A stretch of 64,000 nucleotides of DNA from an uncultured Prochlorococcus sp. (lineage in GTDB: Bacteria; Cyanobacteriota; Cyanobacteriia; PCC-6307; Cyanobiaceae), in assembly GCA_902525075.1 (NCBI GenBank), contig CABZFV010000004.1, forward strand, positions 1 through 64,000, written 5' to 3'. The notes below the pieces were generated by a model. That model was not told the origin of the DNA. It saw only the letters and a program-made list of their open reading frames with translations, and made no database searches. The translations under genes were made by a program, and so were the position numbers. Positions 1 through 8,988 of the stretch are shown here, piece after piece. Positions within the stretch are counted from its first letter, which is position 1. The number at the start of each line of letters is the position of its first letter.

Positions 1-285
1 ATTATTAACCCTATATGCCCAATGAGTTTGGCTAGTAGACCAATTGTCATACCTAATACAAGTAAGGTAATCATTAAGCCAGTAAAAAAAAGTAAAGGGG
101 AAATTAAATTATGGACTGACGGTTCAAAATGTATGACCATTAAGGAAAATTATTATTGTGAGATCAAGAAAGGGAAATCACCCTGCAAAATAATAAAGTT
201 TAAAAAAAGCACAAGCTACTATAATACCTTAATAAAAAAACTAGATTGGAAAGGCGATTTGTCTCCAAAAAATTCAGAAAATTAG
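1..285 (+). CDS. nadK: NAD kinase, C-terminal part (5' end outside window)
   Basis: The reading frame is open from base 1 and ends at TAG 283-285, giving about 94 C-terminal residues. The opening residues [18 protein letters not shown] match the conserved C-terminal strand of ATP-NAD kinases, which phosphorylate NAD to NADP in the cytoplasm. The catalytic GGDGT and NE/D motifs lie upstream and are not visible. The methionine at 22-24 is internal, not a start. The stop directly abuts the ATG of the CYTH gene, so the two are probably co-transcribed. Fairly sure of the family; completeness cannot be judged. Confidence 0.85.
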   Translation: MINPICPMSLASRPIVIPNTSKVIIKPVKKSKGEIKLWTDGSKCMTIKENYYCEIKKGKSPCKIIKFKKSTSYYNTLIKKLDWKGDLSPKNSEN

Positions 286-762
286 ATGACTTTAGAAATA
301 GAAAGACGTTTTCTAATAAAAAATGACAAATGGAAAGAATTCATCATTAAAAAAATTTACATTGAACAAGGATATTTATCCAATAGTTTAGATGGTTGGA
401 TTATTAGGGTAAGGCTTATAGGCAAAAACTCTAAAATTGCACTTAAAAAACATATCAAGGGCTTTACCAACTTTGAATTTGAATACTCAATCCCACGAAG
501 CGATGCTGAAACAATAATGGCAAATCTTTCAAATACAATTAAAAAAGATAGATTTTTTTTAGAAATTGAAAAAGAATCTTGGATTATAGATTGCTTTAAA
601 GAAAATAATTATCCACTTGAAATTGCAGAAATTGAACTTTCTAATGAAGAGGAAGATTTATTTCTTCCATCTTTCATTTCAAAAGAAATTACTGGGCTTA
701 CGCATTACTCCAATTTCAGTCTCGCTAACAAGCCTTATTCAGAGTGGATAGAAGACTATTAA
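286..762 (+). CDS. CYTH domain protein (triphosphate tunnel metalloenzyme family)
   Basis: A 158-residue protein starting with the CYTH signature EIERRF (ExExR form of the usual ExExK) at residues 4-9. Alternating charged strands and paired acidic residues (EIAEIELS near residue 116) fit the eight-stranded triphosphate tunnel fold. Bacterial members hydrolyse inorganic triphosphate or act as class IV adenylate cyclases; small stand-alone cyanobacterial ones are more often triphosphatases, but the substrate cannot be read here. The ATG follows the nadK stop with no gap, suggesting translational coupling. Length is normal for a stand-alone CYTH domain. Confidence 0.85.
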   Translation: MTLEIERRFLIKNDKWKEFIIKKIYIEQGYLSNSLDGWIIRVRLIGKNSKIALKKHIKGFTNFEFEYSIPRSDAETIMANLSNTIKKDRFFLEIEKESWIIDCFKENNYPLEIAEIELSNEEEDLFLPSFISKEITGLTHYSNFSLANKPYSEWIEDY

Positions 763-843
763 CAACTTTCAAAAGTAACTAGTCAAAGGAGCCACGTATC
801 CTTTATATTTTCTTTATATTTAATCAAATTATTTTTTCTTCAG

Positions 844-1032
844 ATGTATGGTCTTTACGACAAGGAAGGAATATTAAGATTTGTTGATTCAGACAAGGAT
901 GCATGTATTGCTTATGCTGAGCTCTTTGAATTAGGTTCTACAAATTATTGTCTAATGGATTTGGCTAATGATTCAGAAAAAGTAAAGGTTGATACTAATC
1001 TTGATCAGAGTCTGGGAGTGTACAACAATTAA
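844..1032 (+). CDS. small conserved hypothetical protein
   Basis: A 62-residue acidic ORF with ATG start, preceded by an 80-base AT-rich spacer. There is no obvious Shine-Dalgarno, which is common in this genome. I recognise no domain; the sequence starts MYGLYDKEGILRFV and carries many Asp/Glu residues. Its last 38 bases overlap the 3' end of the convergent LuxR-type gene. Codon use looks like the neighbours. It resembles small picocyanobacterial conserved hypotheticals, but that is from memory of the style rather than a search. Confidence 0.6.
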   Translation: MYGLYDKEGILRFVDSDKDACIAYAELFELGSTNYCLMDLANDSEKVKVDTNLDQSLGVYNN

Positions 1033-1273
1033 ATCCATCTCTGCAAATCTTTCCGTTGTCCATTGCCCAATTCAAAAGTGCTACTCTGTTTTTAGACCCA
1101 GTTTTTGTAAACATATTACTTACATGATTATCAACAGTTCTTTTACTAATAGTTAGTTTTACCGCAATTTCTTGATTTGTAAGCCCATCAGCCACGAGAT
1201 CAATGATTTCCATCTCTCTTGCTGAGAGACCCATCATATCAATGTTGTTTACTTCTTCTTCAACCATTTGCAT
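995..1273 (-). CDS. LuxR-type HTH regulator without receiver domain
   Basis: A 92-residue protein that is almost entirely a LuxR/GerE helix-turn-helix: LSAREMEIIDLVADGLTNQE (residues 16-35) followed by IAVKLTISKRTVDNHVSN. No receiver, PAS or ligand domain precedes it, so it is a stand-alone DNA-binding module of the kind reminiscent of Ycf29/NarL C-termini. The C-terminal tail contains a Cys-Cys pair (NCCTLP). It is convergent with, and overlaps by 38 bases, the small gene on the plus strand. Signal input and targets cannot be inferred; it may need a partner protein. Confidence 0.85.
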   Translation of the reverse strand: MQMVEEEVNNIDMMGLSAREMEIIDLVADGLTNQEIAVKLTISKRTVDNHVSNMFTKTGSKNRVALLNWAMDNGKICRDGFNCCTLPDSDQD

Positions 1274-1350
1274 TTAAACAGTTCCTTTTTTATATTAATT
1301 AAGTTTAGCAATCTCAGTACACTTGTTAACCAACTAGGAAACAAAAGCAA

Positions 1351-2241
1351 TTGAAATCAAAACTTCAGCAGACTTTAGAAAAAAATTCTAAGGTAATAAC
1401 GGCAGAGTTAATGCCGCCAAGAGGTGGAAGCCCCATAAGATCTCTTAAGATAGCACAACTTTTGAAAGATAAGGTACATGCTGTTAACATAACCGATGGA
1501 AGTAGAGCTGTTATGAGAATGTGCAGCTTGGCAATGTCCAAACTATTACTGGAAAATGGGATAGATCCAGTAATGCAAATTTCTTGCAGAGATCGTAATA
1601 AAATTGCTTTACAATCAGACATTCTGGGAGCAAATGCTTTAGGAATTAGAAACATCTTATGCATTACCGGTGATTCAGTAAAAGCTGGGGATCAACAAGA
1701 TGCCAAGGCCGTACATGAGTTTGAGTCTGTTAGATTGCTTCAACAAATTCAGGCTTTCAATAAAGGAATTGATCCTACTCTAGGAGAACTTTCCGATAAA
1801 AAAACATTTATTTTTGCAGGAGCTGCAGCTGATCCAAATTGTGGAAATAAAAGAAGTCTAGAAAATAGAATGAGAAAGAAAAAAGAGGCTGGAGCTGGAT
1901 TCATACAAACTCAAATGGTTATGGAAAAAGAAAATTTGATAGAGTTTTGTGAAAAAATTAGCAAGCCTCTTGAAATTCCTGTAATTGCAGGTGTATTCCT
2001 GTTAAAATCTTACAAAAACGCTCTCTTTATAAACAAATATGTTCCAGGTGCCAACATCCCTGAAAATATCTTAAATCGTCTTAAAGATGCTAAAGAGCCA
2101 TTACAAGAAGGCATTAAAATTGCAGCTGAACAAGCTCATGATTTTATGAATATCGCAAATGGTGTTCATCTAATGGCCGTAAAAGCAGAGCATTTAATTC
2201 CTGAGATTATTGAAAAAGCTAATCTTAGTCTGGAATATTAA
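1351..2241 (+). CDS. metF: 5,10-methylenetetrahydrofolate reductase
   Basis: A 296-residue FAD-dependent TIM-barrel reductase supplying 5-methyl-THF for methionine synthesis. The N-terminal TAELMPPRG segment corresponds to the catalytic Glu region of MetF, and the ILCITGDSVKAGD stretch to the FAD/folate-binding loop. The start is TTG at 1351, 11 bases after an AGGA; no in-frame ATG precedes the conserved N-terminus. Length equals the bacterial MetF norm. Its 3' end overlaps the convergent nucleotidyltransferase gene by 17 bases. Confidence 0.93.
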   Translation: MKSKLQQTLEKNSKVITAELMPPRGGSPIRSLKIAQLLKDKVHAVNITDGSRAVMRMCSLAMSKLLLENGIDPVMQISCRDRNKIALQSDILGANALGIRNILCITGDSVKAGDQQDAKAVHEFESVRLLQQIQAFNKGIDPTLGELSDKKTFIFAGAAADPNCGNKRSLENRMRKKKEAGAGFIQTQMVMEKENLIEFCEKISKPLEIPVIAGVFLLKSYKNALFINKYVPGANIPENILNRLKDAKEPLQEGIKIAAEQAHDFMNIANGVHLMAVKAEHLIPEIIEKANLSLEY

Positions 2242-3403
2242 TCAAATCAGTACCTAATAATTCTGCCATAGCTTTCTGCTGAGGCGAAGGCTCAGTCAAA
2301 TCAGATCTTCTTGAATCTGCTATTAACCAATCTAAAGATGCATCTTGCAAATCAAAATGATCTCCATTTTTTCCAACACAATATTTACCAAACACTAACT
2401 TATCCATAAGTCTTACACCTTTTCCAATTTTAGAATAATCAAAGATAATTGAGTTATCTATAGTTGCGCCCTCACAAATGCAACAACTTGGTCCAATCAT
2501 AGATGGGCCAATAATAGTTGCTCCATCCTCGATCCTAGTCATTCCTCCTATATAAACCGGCCCGGTAATATTTACCTTTTCCCAGTCAGCCGCTACATTC
2601 AAGCCGGTAAAAACTCCGGGTTTTATTTCCTTACCTGGTATTTGAACTTGTCTTACCTTACCTTGTAATACATTTCTAATAGCACTCCAATAATCAGGAA
2701 CTTTTCCAATATCTACCCATTCAAAATCCATTGGTAATGCAAAAAATGGTAAATCCATTTCAACAAGTTTAGGGAAAAGATCAGCTCCAATATCAAATTT
2801 CTCTGCTGAAGGTATGTAATTAAAAATTTCAGGTTCGAAAAGATAAATTCCTGTATTTATAGAATCACTTAAAGCTTGATCAACTGTTGGCTTTTCCTGA
2901 AAAGCCTTTATTCTCCCATTTTCATCAGAAACTACCACACCGTAACTTGATACTTGATCTTTAGTTACCTTCTTTGTTATTAAACTCGCAATAGCTCCTT
3001 TCTGCTTATGTTTTTTAACAGCTTGAGTTAAATCTAAATCAACTAAAGCATCTCCACATAAAACAACAAAAGTTTCATCAAAGAAATTTTGAAAATCCTG
3101 AATTTTTTTTAATCCTCCCGCTGATCCTAAAGCATCACCTATTAATTCACCATCTTCAATTCTTCCTTCAAAACTATAAGCAATTTCTACTCCAAATCTT
3201 TGCCCATCCCTAAAATAATTTTCAATTTCTTCAGCCAGATGAGAAACATTTACCATTATTTCCTTAAAATTATGTTCTCTTAAAAGTTCTAAGAGAAACT
3301 CCATAACAGGTTTTTGCAAAATCGGAATCATCGGTTTAGGAATAACGTGCGTAATAGGCTGAACACGTGTGCCTTTACCTGCCGCAAGTATCATTGCCTT
3401 CAT
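2225..3403 (-). CDS. NDP-sugar pyrophosphorylase (mannose-1-P guanylyltransferase-like)
   Basis: A 392-residue nucleotidyltransferase. The N-terminal signature KAMILAAGKGTR...KPMIPI is the NTP-binding loop of sugar-1-phosphate nucleotidylyltransferases, and the C-terminal third reads as a left-handed beta-helix (repeated hexapeptides around GATIIGPSMIGPSC). I start it at ATG 3403 because the family begins at this methionine; an in-frame extension to 3472 would run into the scpA 3' end. The product is likely GDP-mannose or dTDP/UDP-glucose for polysaccharide or LPS; the exact nucleotide and sugar cannot be set from motif reading. Confidence 0.85.
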   Translation of the reverse strand: MKAMILAAGKGTRVQPITHVIPKPMIPILQKPVMEFLLELLREHNFKEIMVNVSHLAEEIENYFRDGQRFGVEIAYSFEGRIEDGELIGDALGSAGGLKKIQDFQNFFDETFVVLCGDALVDLDLTQAVKKHKQKGAIASLITKKVTKDQVSSYGVVVSDENGRIKAFQEKPTVDQALSDSINTGIYLFEPEIFNYIPSAEKFDIGADLFPKLVEMDLPFFALPMDFEWVDIGKVPDYWSAIRNVLQGKVRQVQIPGKEIKPGVFTGLNVAADWEKVNITGPVYIGGMTRIEDGATIIGPSMIGPSCCICEGATIDNSIIFDYSKIGKGVRLMDKLVFGKYCVGKNGDHFDLQDASLDWLIADSRRSDLTEPSPQQKAMAELLGTDLINIPD

Positions 3404-3449
3404 AAATTCAAAACCATTTTTTAAATTATACGTTATTACTACGAAGCTT

Positions 3450-4343
3450 CTAAGCAGCCGAGGAAGAGGCATTATTACTTACCTCAAGATTTTCTATAGG
3501 CAATTGAGCTAAGCCACCATCAGGTATTATTCTTTTAATTTGAATTGGACCATATAAGGAATTAATTTGTTTAATTTCAATTTTGTTTTCAGATGATAAA
3601 AATAACAAAGCCCAAAAAACTCCCAAACGGTCTTTATCTAAATCATTTTTTACAACTGTTTGCCATTTTTTGACTAAATATTCAAAGTCTGTCCATTGTA
3701 ATGCTTTTTCCCATCCTTCAATAAATTTCCCTAATGCTTTAGTGGTTTCTGGAAGTTTCTCACGATGCGCTAATGACTTTACTTGAGAAATTAAAGCCCT
3801 ATCAGAATATTTTTTATTTCTTTTTCTCTTCATGAGCAGAAGATCTTGGGTTTCTATAACTTCTGCTATCGACTCTAACTGACTTACAAGTTCTCCCAAT
3901 GTTGTTGTACGTTTAAGAATTGGTTGTGCAATTGATCTTCTCCTTAGATATTTTTCAGGATATTTCGGAATATCAAATTCTCTATCAATCCAATCTTGAT
4001 CATCCAAATCAAATTCATCTTCAAAATCGGAAGAATTTTCTTTGAACACATCAGCTTCCAAAACCTCAGCCTTCAGATTAACTAGTACGGAAGCTGCAAA
4101 AAATGCTTCGCTGGTCTCAGCTAAATCCTTCTGATATGAGATTTGACTATTTGAAGATTGATTAAAAGTATGTGAGTATTCCTCTAAAAAACTATCAATT
4201 ACACTTATTACATCAATATCCCATGGATCAAGCTCACCTTTACCTGCGGCGTCTTGAAGGAACTTAATCAACAATCTAGGGCCTAATTGTTGCCTATCAA
4301 TAGGATTGAAATAAGATATTTGAGATAGATAAAATCTACTCAT
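3450..4343 (-). CDS. scpA: segregation and condensation protein A (ScpA-like)
   Basis: A 297-residue kleisin-like protein. The N-terminal segment around LLIKFLQDAAGKGELDPWDI fits the ScpA helix that binds the SMC neck, followed by a highly acidic middle and a C-terminal winged-helix-like end (WALLFLSSENKIEIKQ) that would bind the SMC head. Bacterial ScpA works with SMC and ScpB in chromosome compaction. No scpB is next to it. It lies upstream of the nucleotidyltransferase on the same strand with a spacing of about 46 bases. Divergence from textbook ScpA is typical for cyanobacteria. Confidence 0.75.
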   Translation of the reverse strand: MSRFYLSQISYFNPIDRQQLGPRLLIKFLQDAAGKGELDPWDIDVISVIDSFLEEYSHTFNQSSNSQISYQKDLAETSEAFFAASVLVNLKAEVLEADVFKENSSDFEDEFDLDDQDWIDREFDIPKYPEKYLRRRSIAQPILKRTTTLGELVSQLESIAEVIETQDLLLMKRKRNKKYSDRALISQVKSLAHREKLPETTKALGKFIEGWEKALQWTDFEYLVKKWQTVVKNDLDKDRLGVFWALLFLSSENKIEIKQINSLYGPIQIKRIIPDGGLAQLPIENLEVSNNASSSAA

Positions 4344-4395
4344 AAGATATCTTTTAATTTATTTAATGCCAAACAATATTGAGGTATTCTAAAAA

Positions 4396-6036
4396 TTATA
4401 TTGTTGGAGCTTTTAGGATGTCATTTGTTTTAGTTCCTGAAAAAATATTTGTTTTAACAGCACCTTTAACTGCAGTTAAATCTCGATCAACCAAATTATT
4501 GATTGATGCAATGTAACTTTCAGTAATTAATCTTGGGTATAAACCTATTCCAATAATCGGTAAAAGTAAACAGGCAATAATATAAACTTCCCTTGGCTCT
4601 GCATCTATAAGTTTTCGTTCTTCGATTAATTTAGGATTTTCTTTACCAAAGAAAATTTCTCTTAACATTGAAAGTAGATAAATAGGAGTAAGTATTACAC
4701 CGATAGCTGCTAAAGAAGCCATCACTACCCTAAACGGTAATGTATAAACTTCATCAGTAACAAATCCTGTAAATACCATCAATTCGGAAACAAATCCACT
4801 CATACCAGGTAAAGCAAGGGAAGCCAGGGAGCAAGCAGTCCATAGTGCAAACATGATTCTCATTTTTTGTCCTACACCACTCATTTCATCAAGTTTAAGA
4901 GTCTTTGTTCTGTCATAGGTAGCACCAACAAGAAAAAATAAACTTGCACCGATTAATCCATGACTAACCATTTGCAGCATAGCTCCGCTTGTTCCAAGGC
5001 TACTAAAACTCCCTATTCCAATAAGAACGAAACCCATATGACTTATCGAACTGTATGCAATTTTTCTTTTAAGATTTCTTTGAGCAAAAGAAGTTAATGC
5101 AGCATAAATTATATTAACTACCCCCAGTACTATTAATAATGGGGCAAATTGAGCATGCGCAACGGGTAATAATTGTGCATTAAATCTTAAAAGAGCATAT
5201 CCTCCCATCTTTAATAAAATTCCTGCTAGAAGCATATGAACTGGAGCTGTAGCCTCTCCATGAGCATCTGGAAGCCAAGTATGTAGGGGTACTATTGGAA
5301 GTTTCACACCAAATGCAATTAAAAGCCCTACATAACATAATATTTGGAATTTTTGACTAAAATCTTGAGCTGCCAAGTGAGAAAACTCAAAGTTAGGAAT
5401 TTCTGTACCATAGAAACCCATTGCTAAGGCTGCAAGAAGAATGAAGATAGAACTGCCAGCTGTATAAATAATGAATTTTGTTGCTGCATATTGTCGATTT
5501 TTGCCACCCCATATAGCCAGTAATAAATAAACAGGAATTAACTCAAGTTCCCAAGTTAGAAAGAATAAAAGCATATCTTGTACGGCAAACACAGCGATTT
5601 GCCCACCATCCATAACCAATATCAAAAAGAAAAATAACTTTGGTTTAAACTTGACTGGCCATGCAGCAAGAACTGCTAAAGCAGTTATAAAACTAGTCAA
5701 TAATATTAAAGGCATAGACATGCCATCCGCGCCAACAGACCAAGTAAGACCTAAATCAGGAAGCCAACTAATATTTTCTTTAAGTTGAACATTTTCATTA
5801 CTAATATCAAAGCCATTTATATATGAACCTACAGTTATTAAAAAAGTAATTAATGCAATAGACAATGCAAACCATCTAACCTCTTTGCCATCACCCTTAT
5901 CAGGAAAAAAAGGTATCACAAATGCGCTACCAATTGGGAATAAAATTGAAGCAGATAACCAAGGAAAATTAGACAAACCAGCTCCCAAAGTTCCCAACAT
6001 TTGTGTCGCAAAATGTGTATAAAAATAAGTACTCAA
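4396..6036 (-). CDS. ndhD: NDH-1 subunit 4 (NdhD1)
   Basis: A 546-residue multi-spanning protein of the proton-antiporter subunit family. Conserved residues include the TM5 glutamate ([13 protein letters not shown]) and the lysine/histidine-rich core [19 protein letters not shown]. In thylakoid NDH-1L this subunit pumps protons during cyclic electron flow and respiration. The downstream position after ndhF1 on the same strand suggests co-transcription, with 94 bases between them. The D1 form (NDH-1L/respiratory) is inferred from pairing with F1 and from the absence of CO2-uptake genes (chpX/Y) nearby. Confidence 0.95.
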   Translation of the reverse strand: MSTYFYTHFATQMLGTLGAGLSNFPWLSASILFPIGSAFVIPFFPDKGDGKEVRWFALSIALITFLITVGSYINGFDISNENVQLKENISWLPDLGLTWSVGADGMSMPLILLTSFITALAVLAAWPVKFKPKLFFFLILVMDGGQIAVFAVQDMLLFFLTWELELIPVYLLLAIWGGKNRQYAATKFIIYTAGSSIFILLAALAMGFYGTEIPNFEFSHLAAQDFSQKFQILCYVGLLIAFGVKLPIVPLHTWLPDAHGEATAPVHMLLAGILLKMGGYALLRFNAQLLPVAHAQFAPLLIVLGVVNIIYAALTSFAQRNLKRKIAYSSISHMGFVLIGIGSFSSLGTSGAMLQMVSHGLIGASLFFLVGATYDRTKTLKLDEMSGVGQKMRIMFALWTACSLASLALPGMSGFVSELMVFTGFVTDEVYTLPFRVVMASLAAIGVILTPIYLLSMLREIFFGKENPKLIEERKLIDAEPREVYIIACLLLPIIGIGLYPRLITESYIASINNLVDRDLTAVKGAVKTNIFSGTKTNDILKAPTI

Positions 6037-6130
6037 TTTAATAAGAAATTTATCTTAAATAAAGTCTAGAAATTTTCTGTATTTTTTCACCCCAATGGAC
6101 AGTGAAGACACACAATTGTAATTAAGAAAC

Positions 6131-8143
6131 TTAAGGAGATTGAAAGCCAAATATAGCAACTAGTAAAATTACACCTCCAAAAACAATAAGCGCATAAAAT
6201 TGAGCCCTACCAGTTTCAAAATATTTTAAACCTTCTCCACTTCCTAAAGTTACAAGTCCAGTAAGATTTACAACGCCATCAACAACCTTAGAGTCAACCT
6301 CTAAAACTTCTTTAGCAAGTTTTCTACTACCCTTAACAAAAAGTTTTTCATTAATATCATCTAAATACCATTTATTGGATAAAAATTGGTTGATGCTAGG
6401 AAACTTTTCGGCAAATAAAACTGATAAATTAATTTTTTTCACAAAATATGCCTGATAAGCAATAATGATTCCGGCTGATGCAATAAATATTGAAGCAAGT
6501 GCTAAAGGCAAAAATTCTTTTAATTCGAAAGCTTTTGCAGCAGTCTCTGCTTCTTCAGGATCTAGTAAATTTGCAATTTTGCTATCCCATGGAAGTCCCA
6601 TAAAACCAATTATTACAGACGGTACAGCTAGAAATACCAAGGGAAATATCATTGACCAGGGCGACTCATGAATAGAGCCATGTTCTTCATGCTCTTCTTC
6701 ATTTTCATCATCTAGGTTTGTTTTGGAGGCTATTAGAAGCTGTTTTTGCAATTCTTTATTCTCCCCTCTGAAATCTCCTTCAAATGTCAAGAAATAAAGC
6801 CTAAACATATAAAAAGCAGTCATACCTGCTGTTAAAAGTCCTACAAACCAAAAAGCTGGAAATGATATAAAAGCATTTCCAAGTATCTCGTCTTTACTCC
6901 AAAATCCTGCCAATGGGGGAATTCCACTAATTGCTACACAACCTATTAAAAATGTTGTTGACGTATATGGCATTTTTTTTCTTAAACCGCCCATCAATCT
7001 CATATCTTGAGCTAATACAGGCTGATGACCAACTACTTCTTCCATAGCATGTATTACTGAACCAGATCCCAAAAATAGCATTGCTTTAAAGCAAGCATGA
7101 GTTACTAAATGAAAAATTCCTGCAACTGGTGCTCCACAACCCATTGCGAGCATCATATACCCAAGCTGAGAAACTGTGCTATACGCTAAACCTTTTTTTA
7201 AATCCATTTGGGTCAAAGCTATAGAGGCTCCTAAAAAACAAGTAATGGTACCAACTAAAGCAATAATGAACTGAATAGAGGGGAATATTGAATACAAAGG
7301 TTGAAGTCTTGCTACAAGAAAGATTCCTGCTGCAACCATTGTTGCAGCATGGATTAGTGCAGAAATTGGTGTAGGACCTTCCATTGCGTCCGGTAACCAC
7401 ACATGAAGAGGAAACTGAGCGGATTTAGCCATTGGCCCTAGAAAAACTAAAAAACAAAGTAATAAAGCAGCCCAAATGGGTATCGAATGGTCAGATATCG
7501 ATTGAGAAATTCCAGTAGCTATTTCATTAAAATCAAAACTATTTGTTGCCCAAAATAGGCCAAGAATTCCTAGTAATAAACCAAAATCTCCCACTCTATT
7601 AACAACAAATGCTTTTTGCGCAGCGTGTGCAGCGCCATCCCTGTCATACCAAAAACCAACTAATAAATAAGAACACATCCCAACTAGTTCCCAAAAAACA
7701 TAAATTTCTAATAAATTCGGACTAACTATTAATCCCATCATTGAACTACTAAATAAGGCTAAATATGTAAAAAATCTGACATAACCTTTGTCATGCGCCA
7801 TGTAACCATGAGAGTAAATCATTACTAGTAACGTTATTGTAGTTACTAACGCAAGCATTACACTCCCCAAAGGATCAAGGACAAATCCCATTGGAATTGT
7901 GAAATCCCCTGCATTGGCCCATACAAATAATTTTTCTACTGATTGATAACCATTAACTTGTTCGAGTAAAGCTTTATAACTAATTACCGCAGAAATCCCA
8001 ACGAAAGAAATCAGACCTACAGAAACAATTTCTCGTGAATTATTAATTTTCTTATTAATACTTATTAGTCCTAAGCCAGAAAGCACTGCTCCAATAAGTG
8101 GGAAAACGGGAATTAACCAGGCAATTTCTGAAGCTTGTGGCAT
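6131..8143 (-). CDS. ndhF: NDH-1 subunit 5 (NdhF1)
   Basis: A 670-residue antiporter-type subunit with the NdhF N-terminal motif (AWLIPVFPLIGA), the conserved FWELVGMCSYLL glutamate helix and the HVWLPDAMEGPTPISALIHA channel motif. A charged loop rich in Glu/His (EEEHEEHGSIHES) falls near residue 485, before the C-terminal TM helices and the long lateral helix. It forms the distal proton-pumping module of thylakoid NDH-1L together with NdhD1 downstream. Length is normal for cyanobacterial NdhF1. Confidence 0.95.
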   Translation of the reverse strand: MPQASEIAWLIPVFPLIGAVLSGLGLISINKKINNSREIVSVGLISFVGISAVISYKALLEQVNGYQSVEKLFVWANAGDFTIPMGFVLDPLGSVMLALVTTITLLVMIYSHGYMAHDKGYVRFFTYLALFSSSMMGLIVSPNLLEIYVFWELVGMCSYLLVGFWYDRDGAAHAAQKAFVVNRVGDFGLLLGILGLFWATNSFDFNEIATGISQSISDHSIPIWAALLLCFLVFLGPMAKSAQFPLHVWLPDAMEGPTPISALIHAATMVAAGIFLVARLQPLYSIFPSIQFIIALVGTITCFLGASIALTQMDLKKGLAYSTVSQLGYMMLAMGCGAPVAGIFHLVTHACFKAMLFLGSGSVIHAMEEVVGHQPVLAQDMRLMGGLRKKMPYTSTTFLIGCVAISGIPPLAGFWSKDEILGNAFISFPAFWFVGLLTAGMTAFYMFRLYFLTFEGDFRGENKELQKQLLIASKTNLDDENEEEHEEHGSIHESPWSMIFPLVFLAVPSVIIGFMGLPWDSKIANLLDPEEAETAAKAFELKEFLPLALASIFIASAGIIIAYQAYFVKKINLSVLFAEKFPSINQFLSNKWYLDDINEKLFVKGSRKLAKEVLEVDSKVVDGVVNLTGLVTLGSGEGLKYFETGRAQFYALIVFGGVILLVAIFGFQSP

Positions 8144-8176
8144 TTTTTAAAAAACTTATATTTTGATTTTAAACTG

Positions 8177-8905
8177 TCAATTGAAAAATTCAGACAAAAA
8201 TGATGAATTAAATGTTTTAACAGCAATATTTATATATTGATGAGACCACCAAAGTACCCCTATTGCAATTAATATGCCAACTTGAGAAAACCTAAAAAAT
8301 TCTTTAATCTTAAATTCTTGCCTCCCCTCAAGTATTGCCAAGAAAGGGATTATGGAAGTATTTTTTTTAAAATTTTCAAATTCTTCTCCAAATCTATTTG
8401 CTAATCTCTTGTCGCCATGCCAGATTGCAAAAAGGTGATGCAAAACTAAGCCAATAGAAGTTACTAATGTGAATGATGTACCAATCCATAAAGTATGAGC
8501 AAAACACCAAATTATCTGACCAAATGCTTGTGGATGTCTTGTGATTCGCATTATCCCAGTTCCATAGATTCGTACTTTAGGTTTTAAGACGGAAGGAATT
8601 TCTAGCAAATTGTAAGTAGCTGGATATAAAAATAAAAAACTTATTGCAGTTAAGAACCAAACGACCATAAAAACAAAATTATTGCCCTGTAAATTCCATA
8701 ATCTGATTCCGTCATATCTATGAGCTAAAAAATAACTAATCAAGATAATTGCAGATGGCAAACTTAAAAAAACAAAACATAACCGCCACAATCTTGGACC
8801 CATAATAGATTCTGCTTTGATTCTTAAAGCTGCTCCCCCACTATGAATGACCGCAAAAATCAAAATTAAAATTAATATGATAAGCGAAGTTTTATGAGTA
8901 TCCAT
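8177..8905 (-). CDS. NnrU-family membrane protein, possible zeta-carotene isomerase
   Basis: A 242-residue protein with about six TM segments and the NnrU pattern: IMRITRHPQAFGQIIWC in the middle and LVLHHLFAIWHGDKRL, rich in His. NnrU homologues in plants are the 15-cis-zeta-carotene isomerase Z-ISO, which uses heme held by such histidines. Two carotenoid genes (pds, crtB) lie 2-4 kb away, and crtQ is 26 kb away, which makes the same role plausible here but is inference. The gene is divergent from rbcR, with a short promoter region rich in inverted repeats. It could instead be a denitrification-type NnrU orphan, less likely in this organism. Confidence 0.75.
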   Translation of the reverse strand: MDTHKTSLIILILILIFAVIHSGGAALRIKAESIMGPRLWRLCFVFLSLPSAIILISYFLAHRYDGIRLWNLQGNNFVFMVVWFLTAISFLFLYPATYNLLEIPSVLKPKVRIYGTGIMRITRHPQAFGQIIWCFAHTLWIGTSFTLVTSIGLVLHHLFAIWHGDKRLANRFGEEFENFKKNTSIIPFLAILEGRQEFKIKEFFRFSQVGILIAIGVLWWSHQYINIAVKTFNSSFLSEFFN

Positions 8906-8932
8906 ATATTTAAATTGTTCAAATAATTTTTG

Positions 8933-8959
8933 TTCTTAACAAGAATGCTCCTAAGCATT
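8933..8959. promoter_or_regulatory. two adjacent inverted repeats between NnrU-like gene and rbcR
   Basis: TTCTT-AAC-AAGAA occupies 8933-8945 and AATGCT-CCTA-AGCATT occupies 8944-8959, both perfect. They lie in the 83-base divergent spacer, about 30 bases upstream of the rbcR ATG, just before an AT-rich -10-like TATAAG at 8965-8970. LysR-type regulators usually bind dyads of this kind near their own promoters, so autoregulation by the rbcR product is a reasonable inference. No experimental support. Confidence 0.5.
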
Positions 8960-8988
8960 AGAATTATAAGAAATTGTAGGCATAATAG

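Noticed and set aside
2225-3472. Extended N-terminus of the nucleotidyltransferase to 3472
   Set aside because: The first 23 residues are not family-like and overlap scpA; the family start methionine is at 3403.
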